Positions 1 through 6,386 of a stretch of DNA of 9,563 bases are shown piece by piece. A program made the position numbers and the translations under genes. The notes below the pieces were generated by a model. The model was not told the origin of the DNA and ran no database searches. It saw only the letters and a list, made by a program, of their open reading frames with translations. How positions within the stretch are numbered: the first letter of the stretch is position 1; the number at the start of each line of letters is the position of its first letter. This DNA comes from Desulfamplus sp. (GTDB taxonomy: Bacteria > Desulfobacterota > Desulfobacteria > Desulfobacterales > Desulfobacteraceae): positions 1-9,563 of the forward strand of contig JADFYT010000072.1 in the NCBI GenBank assembly GCA_015232935.1, in the 5' to 3' direction.

Positions 1-9
1 TATTTTTAA

Positions 10-126
10 AAAAAGTCTGCAAAAATATCCGCAAAAACGGTTGATACTTTTTGGAAGGTGATTTCAAAAAAACAGGAACAGGCCACAAAAGCATTAATAG
101 TCAAATATAAGAAGTACCAGGACTGA
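10..126 (+). other. possible 3' tail of a plus-strand gene or gene remnant
   Basis: An open frame of 38 codons runs from 10 to a TGA at 124-126 and ends about 25 bases before the hairpin at 151-204, as a real gene end would. The predicted peptide is Lys/Ala/Gln-rich, with the stretch VDTFWKVISKKQEQATKAL. However, an in-frame TAA lies at 7-9, beside a T5A7 homopolymer run, and there is no convincing start codon or ribosome binding site. It could be the end of a gene broken by a frameshift at the A-run, or chance. Only sequence left of the window can decide. Confidence 0.2.
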
Positions 127-150
127 CTATGCTATCCAGTCCCGAAATCA

Positions 151-204
151 AAAAAGCACATCCTTTATATTTATCCCAGGGATAAACAATAGCGATGTGC
201 TTTT
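151..204. terminator. bidirectional Rho-independent terminator
   Basis: A perfect 11 bp inverted repeat, AAAAGCACATC at 152-162 and GATGTGCTTTT at 194-204, brackets 31 bases. The loop contains a second near-perfect palindrome, TTTATCCCAGGGATAAA (170-186). Read on the minus strand the stem runs directly into TTTTTT (204 to 150 direction); on the plus strand it is followed by TTTTATTTGT. It lies 175 bases past the stop of the last qrc-operon gene and 25 bases past the possible plus-strand gene end, the expected position between converging transcripts. Confidence 0.65.
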
Positions 205-378
205 ATTTGTACACGGCAGTATAACAGCTAACATTATGCCATGTGTTTAGGAATGAGTCCGAAATAAGACGCTCATTTTAAAATCAAAATACGTCGTCCT
301 TCAGCCTCGGTGTATTCTGAAATGTGCAAGTTATCTATAACCTGTTCCTTGAGTCTGTTTATTTCATTTCATTAATGA
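205..378. other. intergenic stretch, 3' trailer of the qrc operon
   Basis: No gene with a normal start is visible between the terminator and the last gene of the operon. On the minus strand a 32-codon frame (368-273, ending TGA at 273-275) is open and protein-like in composition, but it has no ATG or GTG start. It is described as a finding rather than called as a gene. No RNA gene or repeat was recognised here. Confidence 0.4.
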
Positions 379-591
379 TCAGTGATGGCTACCATTGCGT
401 GCGGAATGATCCCCATTATGGCCATCTCCATGATGACCATGGCCTCCACCTTTTCCGCTTACTGTATCCACAATAGTCTTTACAAGGCAATATGTCATGC
501 CAAGACTCAGGATTATGATGGTGTACCACATGCCGCCAAAAAAAAGGTAATGGCCAGCATCCCATACCCATTCAAAAGAAAATGGAAACAT
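379..591 (-). CDS. small single-span membrane protein with His-rich tail, last gene of the qrc operon
   Basis: This 70-residue protein has no family I can name with confidence. It starts MFPFSFEWVWDAGHYLFFGG and has one clear hydrophobic span at about residues 13-40, with several aromatic residues at its start. The last 22 residues are Gly/His/Asp-rich (GGGHGHHGDGHNGDHS and a final HH), which could bind metal. The start is supported by AGGGAGAG about 5 bases before the ATG. It begins 44 bases after the qrcD stop on the same strand, with no terminator between, so it should be co-transcribed with qrcABCD. I infer an accessory or structural subunit of the Qrc complex, or an assembly factor. D. 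vulgaris Qrc is described with four subunits only, so this would be an extra component. Confidence 0.75.
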   Translation of the reverse strand: MFPFSFEWVWDAGHYLFFGGMWYTIIILSLGMTYCLVKTIVDTVSGKGGGHGHHGDGHNGDHSARNGSHH

Positions 592-635
592 AAATACTCT
601 CCCTATTACTGTTTTGTTAGATTCCCCGATAGTAA

Positions 636-1877
636 CTATTTATTGGTATCGTACAGCTCCTGCTCTTGCGGAAATACCGGAAGATAACGGTATGCCAAAG
701 AGATCAGGATAACACCATAGGCCACAGGAAGAATTGTTGTTGCAATTTCCTGCCAGCTTGGCAGGTAGAGTGCCCATGTATCAAAACTCATTACAGGAAC
801 TGCCATTACCTGAAGAACCATTACCCAGCGGTTGAGACATACACCAACTACGCCAAGGCAGATAGCAACAAGCAGGAGTTTTTTGTTTTCCCTGTATTTT
901 TTTACCGTAAGTATCACGGCAGGCACAATGCCACAAATGACTATCTCTGTAAAAAGTATCCAGATTCCGTAGAATGCGTTGCCTGAGTAAAAATCCATCA
1001 GGGAGAATCCCATATCCGGAGCAGTCACGCCAGCCCAGTAAATGGTATCAATAATCTTGGCAATTATATAGGTTGTAATCATCCAGCCTGAAATTTTGGC
1101 AAGAAGATGAACAACATTGTCCTTGACAAGTTTCTTGCGGGTAATCCCTTCAAACATTTTAGTTACCATCAAGGTAAAACATGGACCATAGGCCGCAGCA
1201 GACCAGGTAAATAGAAAGAATGTCCATGGCCATACAAGCAGTCCCTCTCTGTATGCAAATGGCCGTCCATAGAGAACACCGGCTACTCCGCCAAGAGAAC
1301 CCTGGTGGAAGCATGAGAGAAATGCACCTGTTGCGGCAAAAACGGCCATGATACCGTGCATATTATGGCTCAGATTATGAAAGAAAGGAACCTTGTCAAT
1401 TTGACGGTTTTCAAGAACAAGCGGGATAAACTCAATTGTCAGAACAGCAAAGTACAAAGAGAGACAGAAGGCAACTTCGGTCAGCATGGAGTGAACATTG
1501 GCATGCCAGAAGATAAACCAGCCACGAAGCGGCTGCCCTATATCAATGGCAAGAATCAGCAATGCAGAGCTGTAGCAGATAAAGCCAATGACCACTGCCA
1601 GGTTTATAATATTTTTGAGTTCGTCAATACCAAAGACATATTTGAGAAGACCTGTAAAAAAAGCTCCTCCTCCAATGGCAATCACCGCAAGATCAGCCCA
1701 GATCCAGAGGGCAAAACCATAATAGTCATTCATGTTTGTCTGATTAAGCCCTTTGAGCCAGCACAGACCCATGGCATAAACGCCCCACAAAAGTACAGCA
1801 CCCACTACCGCAATGCCTGTTGCAAACACAGGAAACGGGCAGCGCCTTGCACCTTCGGGTATTAATGCAGAATCCAT
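636..1877 (-). CDS. qrcD: Qrc menaquinone reductase, NrfD-like membrane subunit QrcD
   Basis: QrcD is the integral membrane, quinone-interacting subunit of the Qrc complex and belongs to the NrfD/PsrC family. The 413-residue sequence is almost entirely hydrophobic, with about ten predicted spans (for example residues 16-38, 93-114, and the C-terminal ATTILPVAYGVILISLAYR). The span near residue 55, DYYGFALWIWADLAVIAIGGGAFFTG, matches the family pattern near the quinone site. The length fits a ten-span member. The start is supported by AGGAG nine bases before the ATG. It follows qrcC after 144 bases holding a dispersed repeat and precedes the small His-tailed gene. The assignment rests on its family and on the qrcABC genes beside it; an isolated NrfD could equally belong to Psr, Dsr or ActC-type complexes. 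Confidence 0.88.
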   Translation of the reverse strand: MDSALIPEGARRCPFPVFATGIAVVGAVLLWGVYAMGLCWLKGLNQTNMNDYYGFALWIWADLAVIAIGGGAFFTGLLKYVFGIDELKNIINLAVVIGFICYSSALLILAIDIGQPLRGWFIFWHANVHSMLTEVAFCLSLYFAVLTIEFIPLVLENRQIDKVPFFHNLSHNMHGIMAVFAATGAFLSCFHQGSLGGVAGVLYGRPFAYREGLLVWPWTFFLFTWSAAAYGPCFTLMVTKMFEGITRKKLVKDNVVHLLAKISGWMITTYIIAKIIDTIYWAGVTAPDMGFSLMDFYSGNAFYGIWILFTEIVICGIVPAVILTVKKYRENKKLLLVAICLGVVGVCLNRWVMVLQVMAVPVMSFDTWALYLPSWQEIATTILPVAYGVILISLAYRYLPVFPQEQELYDTNK

Positions 1878-1927
1878 ATTATATTACTCCTACGCTTGTG
1901 GTTGTTTATTTATTTACTTATGGTTAC

Positions 1928-1985
1928 TTACCATGAAAATGCATTCTGATTTTCATGATTCGTGATGGCCTTACAACAGCCATAA
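1928..1985 (+). repeat. dispersed intergenic repeat, copy A
   Basis: This 58-base element lies between qrcC and qrcD and matches the reverse complement of 8937-8995 with only a few differences. Shared blocks, in order, are TTACCATGAAAAT, CATTCTGATTTTCAT, ATTCG and CAAC(A/G)GCCATAA. Its core is an inverted repeat, ATGAAAAT and ATTTTCAT separated by eight bases, so it can fold as a hairpin. The size and intergenic position resemble REP-like or miniature elements; I do not recognise a named family. Confidence 0.7.
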
Positions 1986-2021
1986 ATCTTTATTTGTTCA
2001 ATCAATTCAAATCAGAAGTCT

Positions 2022-2867
2022 TTACTTGTGCCCCTTGTCGCCATCTGACTTTTTCTGCTGACCCCATTCTCCCTTTCGGTAGTTGTCGCCAGCTTTTCTG
2101 ACCCACTCCCGCTCAGAGATATAGTAAACCTTTGGATTGGTCTGAAGCCTTTCCAATAGACGGAACGCCTTGGGATTTCTTGGCTTTCCACACTGATGAG
2201 GATCTGGTTTTACAAGTTTATAGACCTCATGTTCAGGATTGTGCAGATCACCAAATGTTATGGCACCAGCGGGGCATGCCTGGGTACAGGCAGTCTGATA
2301 CTCTCCCTCTTCTATAGTGTCCCTTCTCTCCTCATAGTACGCTCTGTCTCTTGCCTCCTGGTATCTGTGATAACAGAAGCTGCATTTTTCAACGACTCCT
2401 CTCATTCTTGGGGAGACATCAGGGCTAAGATACTCTTCCATTCCATCCGGCCATTTGGGATCCCACCAGTTAAAGTACCTTGCGTGATATGGACAGGCTC
2501 CCATGCAGTAGCGGCATCCAAAACAGCGAGTATAAATCTGGCTTACAATACCTGTATCGTAGCCATAATCCGTGGCAGTAGCCGGGCAGACAGAGACACA
2601 GGGCGAGTGGCCGTGATCGCCTTTTCCGCCGCAGTGCATGCAGGGTCTTGGCATGTAACAGATATCAGTCTCTGGAAAGTTTTTTTCGTTGCTCAGTTTA
2701 AAAACCGTCATCCAGGTGAGACTGTCCTTCTTATTGGTTTCATCCTCTTTAAACGGAACGTTATTTTCTGACATGCATGCTACCATGCAGGAGCCGCATC
2801 CGGTGCATTTATCCAGATCAATCACCATTCCGAATTTATGTGCTTTTCCGTGGTTATCTTGTGTCAT
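2022..2867 (-). CDS. qrcC: Qrc menaquinone reductase, iron-sulfur subunit QrcC
   Basis: QrcC is the electron-transfer iron-sulfur protein that would link QrcA/QrcB to QrcD on the outer face of the membrane. Its 281 residues hold 16 Cys in the four-cluster order of the DmsB/PsrB/NrfC family: C21-C24-C27-C31, C76-C79-C90-C94, C115-C118-C121-C125 and C162-C165-C194-C198. The second motif has ten residues between its second and third Cys instead of the common four, a Gly/His-rich insert. The run NWWDPKWPDGMEEYLSP looks typical of the Qrc type. There is no signal peptide, so it is probably exported folded together with Tat-signal-bearing QrcB. AGAGG lies 5-7 bases before the ATG. Confidence 0.9.
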   Translation of the reverse strand: MTQDNHGKAHKFGMVIDLDKCTGCGSCMVACMSENNVPFKEDETNKKDSLTWMTVFKLSNEKNFPETDICYMPRPCMHCGGKGDHGHSPCVSVCPATATDYGYDTGIVSQIYTRCFGCRYCMGACPYHARYFNWWDPKWPDGMEEYLSPDVSPRMRGVVEKCSFCYHRYQEARDRAYYEERRDTIEEGEYQTACTQACPAGAITFGDLHNPEHEVYKLVKPDPHQCGKPRNPKAFRLLERLQTNPKVYYISEREWVRKAGDNYRKGEWGQQKKSDGDKGHK

Positions 2868-2910
2868 CGGAACCTCTTTAACAAATTATGTTTTTCCATG
2901 AAAATTTTAG

Positions 2911-2946
2911 TCTTCATGTTCCTGATACTCTTCATGTTCCTGATAC
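2911..2946 (-). repeat. perfect 18 bp tandem duplication
   Basis: TCTTCATGTTCCTGATAC occurs twice head to tail (2911-2928 and 2929-2946), without mismatch, in the 166-base gap between qrcB and qrcC. The gap has no recognisable gene; a 22-codon frame from an ATG to a TAA crosses the duplication on the minus strand but has no ribosome binding site. Nearby 2897-2906 carries CCATGAAAAT, the first block of the dispersed repeat seen at 1928-1985. Confidence 0.85.
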
Positions 2947-3033
2947 CGTGCTTCTCTAAAAAATACGACGAGCATTTTACAACAGAAACAAGCATATCGT
3001 AAACATTAAGAACATTTCGTCGTAAAGGGGGTA

Positions 3034-5310
3034 TCAGGCTCTTGAAATCCTCGCTCTAATCCCCCAGGCAACGTCTAATCCTGAAGCAGGATCAGTTATC
3101 GGCCCGATCAGCTCGTTTACATTTACACCCTTGCCACCAATATACCGGTTTTCAAATGTACCACTTGCCGCACTAACCCCACCAGTTGCGGTGATTATGC
3201 TTGTTGCACCGTTTTTACTAAGCAATCCGGCTCCGCCTTTTGTCACCACCTGACTTGATGTACCAAATGAGTGGCCAAGTCCTTCAGGCATTGCAATCAC
3301 TCCCGGCATTATCCCGTGAAAAAGGTTTACTCTCACCTTTGCCTCACCCAATGGCGTGGTAACAAGAGCATAATCTCCCTGAGAAACCCCGACCTTATCC
3401 GCAGTTTCAGGATTTATCTCAATAACGCTGTCTTTTTGAATAAGGACGGTATCCTCAACTGTTTTAACCGCAAACGGTGATGACGCAAAGCTGCCTGATG
3501 CGAGTCTTATCGTATCAACAGATACAAGCGTCAATGGATAGGATTTTTCGTCCCCCTCTATGGATGGAAAACCACGAAAGCCTTCAAATATGGAGAAATC
3601 CGCTACCAAAGGAGTAGCGGGAACAGTGAGTTCAGAGTCGATATACCCCTCCTCTGATAGAGTTGACCACTGATCTCCATTTACGCTTTCAAGACACTCA
3701 TCGTAATTCTCCCACGGAAAACTTGCCGCAACAGAGCCATCAACAGCTTTAGCAACAGAAATGATGATATCTCCTGGATTTTTTGTGTCAAAAACAGGGG
3801 CTATAACAGCTTTTGAGAGTGCCGTAATTCTCTTTGCTATGCCGGCACCACTGTGAATATCTTGTGACATCTCAAGAAACATGTGGCTTGGAAGAATAAC
3901 ATCCGCCAGTTGGGCAGTATCATCCATACAGGAAGAGAAACTGACTACAAAAGGAATCTTGTTCACAGCATCCTTGACTGCTTTTGCATTGTGAAGAGTA
4001 AAGCAGGGATTGGAATTATATACCATCATAAGTTCTACAGGACTCTTTTCCGAAGCATTGATGGTTTCAAACAGTTTTGGCAATGAGGCAGTTGAAATGA
4101 CTGAGGTCAACCCGACAGGAGGTTTTGCGTACCCTTTTGTTGCAACATCGTCCATCTCAAGAGATGGCCATGTGAGAGTATCCTGATTTTCAAGTGTCCA
4201 GAATCCTCCTGCCTTATTGAAATTACCTTTAAGGCAGTTAAGGGCGTGAACCGCTGCAAACTCCATCAAGCTTCCGGCACTGTCACCTCGTCCTCTGCCG
4301 GCAATCGCTACAGGTGTTTTTGCCTTTGCAAATTGCACTGCAATATCTTTTATCGTAGAGACATCAATACCAGTAGTTCTCGATACTGATTCAGGTGCAT
4401 ACTTTTCACTGACAAACTTTGCGAAATTATCAAAAGCTTTGCCTGATTTTTGAACAAAGTCAGCATCATGCAATTTTTCAGATATCATGGCACTGCATAT
4501 TCCAAGAGCAAGATCAGCTTCTGTTCCAGGCTTTGCCGGCACCCACATATCCGCGTTGGCGGCTGTATTGGAAAGTCTGTACTCAACCTGAACAAGCTTT
4601 GCCTGCCGCTCTTTTCTTGAACTGTTGGCAAGAAAATTATTAACAGGAGATCCCCAGCCCTCAATAAATCCAGCACCAAAACTCAGGAGATAGTCTGCAT
4701 TGGCAAGGTCAAAAGCTGCCGAAGCCTTTAGACCATGCATTCTGGAAATTAAAGCCTCCCAGCTCTTTTCCATGGAGTCAACAGTATAGAAATTCTGTGA
4801 GCCGACAGCCATTAGAAAGCGTTTGTAAAGGCCGGCAATCGAGCCTTTATCGTTGCCATATACACAGGCGATCGAATCAGGCATCCCCTTGTCCCGCAAC
4901 TCCTTTATTTTTCCGGCTACAAGAGTTGTTGCCTCATCCCATGAGATCTGTTTCCAGGTATCACCATTTTTTACCATGGGAAAATGAACCCTTGCAGGAT
5001 CATAAAGATACTGCAACCCCGAAAGACCATGCAGGCAGACACCTCCATCGTTAACAGGATAGCCTTTTTTTCCTTCAATTTTTACAGCCCTTCCATCAAT
5101 TTTTCTTATACTGATACCGCAGTTTCCAGGACAAAGCGTGCATACGGTATCATCAAACGAGACTTCTCCATCATGGGGGACAGGCGTCCAAGGCCAGTTC
5201 TGGGTCCAGATGGAAGAGTCATCAGTCAGTTTCCAGGTTACCGGAGAGGCCGCAACGCCTGCTGCTGCTCCAAGTCCCAGTCCCAAGAAGCTTCTTCTGT
5301 CTATTTTCAT
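3034..5310 (-). CDS. qrcB: Qrc menaquinone reductase, molybdopterin-oxidoreductase-like subunit QrcB
   Basis: QrcB is the large periplasmic subunit of Qrc, a member of the molybdopterin oxidoreductase superfamily that in the D. vulgaris complex carries no detectable molybdenum and acts as an electron-transfer scaffold. The protein (758 residues from the chosen start) opens with a Tat signal, MKIDRRSFLGLGLGAAAG. It then has one [4Fe-4S] motif, C57-x2-C60-x3-C64-x27-C92. Further on are the usual superfamily features: DPARV after the cluster, VGSQNF, a Gly-rich FGAGFIEGW, and a C-terminal domain with INPETADKVGVSQGDYALV. Where catalytic relatives carry a Cys, Ser or Sec metal ligand I see DSMEKSW. 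The start at 5308-5310 is the only ATG giving a Tat signal near the N-terminus, with GAGGT ten bases upstream; an in-frame TTG at 5350-5352 would add 14 residues and bury it. Confidence 0.9.
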   Translation of the reverse strand: MKIDRRSFLGLGLGAAAGVAASPVTWKLTDDSSIWTQNWPWTPVPHDGEVSFDDTVCTLCPGNCGISIRKIDGRAVKIEGKKGYPVNDGGVCLHGLSGLQYLYDPARVHFPMVKNGDTWKQISWDEATTLVAGKIKELRDKGMPDSIACVYGNDKGSIAGLYKRFLMAVGSQNFYTVDSMEKSWEALISRMHGLKASAAFDLANADYLLSFGAGFIEGWGSPVNNFLANSSRKERQAKLVQVEYRLSNTAANADMWVPAKPGTEADLALGICSAMISEKLHDADFVQKSGKAFDNFAKFVSEKYAPESVSRTTGIDVSTIKDIAVQFAKAKTPVAIAGRGRGDSAGSLMEFAAVHALNCLKGNFNKAGGFWTLENQDTLTWPSLEMDDVATKGYAKPPVGLTSVISTASLPKLFETINASEKSPVELMMVYNSNPCFTLHNAKAVKDAVNKIPFVVSFSSCMDDTAQLADVILPSHMFLEMSQDIHSGAGIAKRITALSKAVIAPVFDTKNPGDIIISVAKAVDGSVAASFPWENYDECLESVNGDQWSTLSEEGYIDSELTVPATPLVADFSIFEGFRGFPSIEGDEKSYPLTLVSVDTIRLASGSFASSPFAVKTVEDTVLIQKDSVIEINPETADKVGVSQGDYALVTTPLGEAKVRVNLFHGIMPGVIAMPEGLGHSFGTSSQVVTKGGAGLLSKNGATSIITATGGVSAASGTFENRYIGGKGVNVNELIGPITDPASGLDVAWGIRARISRA

Positions 5311-5470
5311 AGGTTTATATACCTCAATAAAGTTTAAAGAATTCCAATACAAGGTGATGAATCTATTCAGATATTGAAAACAAATTTAATCATTGAGCCC
5401 TGAATAATCGAGCCGTATTCCATTCTTGCTCTGGCCTTCCGTATTTTTGCTCCCACTATCTTCAGCATGC

Positions 5471-6145
5471 CTATTTATGGCACTGAAAACATGCACCCTT
5501 GCTTCCTGTTTCCTCTTGATGACATTCTGCACAGTCATCCATCTTCATCCGATCCCAGGAGTTCTTTTTGATACCCCAGATATTCTCTCCCCAGATATCA
5601 CGGCTGTAACCGGTAATTCTGTTCTCCTGATAAGGTTTCAGGGTTTCAGACTCTCCAATATGGCCATGACATGACACACAATCCATCTTGGCTCCTACCA
5701 CATGGGCAGCATGGGAGAAAAAGACGCAATCGGGTTGTTCTGAATAGATAAGCCAGGGAACCTCTACTCCTTTTTCCACGTACTCGGTCATAAAGATAGC
5801 TTCATCTTCTGTCTCTCCAAGCTGGCTTTCGTGACATTCAACACAGGAGCTGTTTTTGGGAATTCCTGCGAAACTGCCATCTTCCCTGAAAAAGTGACAT
5901 GAATCACACCCACCAGTCTCTGCCACATGAAGGGCGTGGTTAAAGTTGAAAGGCTGCTCCTTTTTGGAGTAGAGCAGACTTGGAAACAGTAACCATCCAG
6001 ATAGAAAACAGACAGCAAACGCTGCTATGAAAAAAAGGACGCCCATTCCTACACCGGAATCCCCTCCTGCCTTCTGTTCACCGGAAGCACCATCTTCTGC
6101 GGCACCCACAGAACCGTTTTCAGTTTTCTTTTCTAATTCACTCAT
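5471..6145 (-). CDS. qrcA: Qrc menaquinone reductase, multihaem cytochrome c subunit QrcA
   Basis: QrcA is the membrane-anchored multihaem cytochrome c that receives electrons from periplasmic cytochrome c3. The 224-residue protein has a charged, low-complexity N-terminus, one hydrophobic anchor at about residues 33-57, then a soluble domain with five CxxCH haem sites: C80-C83-H84, C101-C104-H105, C156-C159-H160, C205-C208-H209 and C219-C222-H223. Two matching segments, FNHALHV (68-74) and FSHAAHV (143-149), each precede a CxxCH site and probably supply axial His ligands; they suggest an internal duplication. A lone C140 lies just before the second. The start is ATG at 6143-6145 with a weak GGGG seven bases upstream. 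It is the first gene of qrcABCD, separated from qrcB by 160 bases, and follows the promoter at 6291-6319. Confidence 0.88.
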   Translation of the reverse strand: MSELEKKTENGSVGAAEDGASGEQKAGGDSGVGMGVLFFIAAFAVCFLSGWLLFPSLLYSKKEQPFNFNHALHVAETGGCDSCHFFREDGSFAGIPKNSSCVECHESQLGETEDEAIFMTEYVEKGVEVPWLIYSEQPDCVFFSHAAHVVGAKMDCVSCHGHIGESETLKPYQENRITGYSRDIWGENIWGIKKNSWDRMKMDDCAECHQEETGSKGACFQCHK

Positions 6146-6189
6146 GAAAACCCCATTAATTAAAGTTGTTGATACGGCTAATACCTTAT

Positions 6190-6212
6190 CAGCTCATAGA
6201 AGGTCAGAGCTG
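6190..6212 (-). promoter_or_regulatory. small hairpin in the qrcA leader
   Basis: CAGCTC (6190-6195) and GAGCTG (6207-6212) form a six-pair stem with an 11-base loop in the transcribed leader, about 45 bases before the qrcA ATG. It has no U tract, so it is not a terminator. A role in mRNA stability or translation is possible but not shown. Confidence 0.25.
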
Positions 6213-6266
6213 AATATTTAAGCTGTGGAAGGAAAAACATCCTCTACACCACAGACACATCCCAAA

Positions 6267-6290
6267 TGGCAATGCCAAGATAAATGCCAA
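6267..6290. promoter_or_regulatory. palindrome and repeated half-site near the qrc transcription start
   Basis: TGGCAATGCCA (6267-6277) is a perfect palindrome around one central base, and its right part AATGCCAA (6271-6278) recurs exactly at 6283-6290, twelve bases away and just beside the -10 box. This spans the predicted start of the qrc transcript, where a repressor or other regulator would act. I cannot name a regulator for the motif. Confidence 0.35.
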
Positions 6291-6319
6291 TCTATATTAA
6301 TATCCATTTGCCTTGTCAA
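6291..6319 (-). promoter_or_regulatory. sigma70-type promoter of the qrc operon
   Basis: On the minus strand TTGACA (6319-6314) is followed after exactly 17 bases by TATAGA (6296-6291). The -35 box is perfect and the -10 box keeps its TATA. The transcript would start near 6284 and carry a leader of about 140 bases before qrcA. The -35 box overlaps a 12-base palindrome, TTGTCAAGACAA (6313-6324). This separates the qrc operon from ccsA upstream, although no terminator after ccsA was found, so read-through is possible. Confidence 0.55.
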
Positions 6320-6386
6320 GACAAAATCGACCTGTTCAAAGCACGCAATAAAATGATATTCACAATCTGAACCAAGATGTAAATAC

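Noticed and set aside
72..346. Inverted pair GGAACAGG and CCTGTTCC about 260 bases apart
   Set aside because: Eight bases at that distance is expected by chance and does not bound any feature.
1356..1865. Plus-strand open frame of 169 codons
   Set aside because: It is antisense to qrcD and shows a hydrophilic, composition-driven translation with no recognisable family.
2196..2771. Plus-strand open frame of 191 codons
   Set aside because: It lies antisense to qrcC, whose 16 ordered Cys and family motifs are unmistakable, and its own translation shows no domain or signal.
5311..5352. Upstream TTG start for qrcB
   Set aside because: It would add 14 residues ahead of the Tat motif, while ATG at 5308-5310 has GAGGT upstream and puts the twin arginine at residues 5-6.
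636..6145. Alternative complex III, polysulfide reductase or Nrf nitrite reductase operon
   Set aside because: There is no second NrfD-like subunit, no ActD/ActE proteins and no NrfA. The order of cytochrome c, molybdopterin-like protein, four-cluster protein and NrfD matches Qrc.
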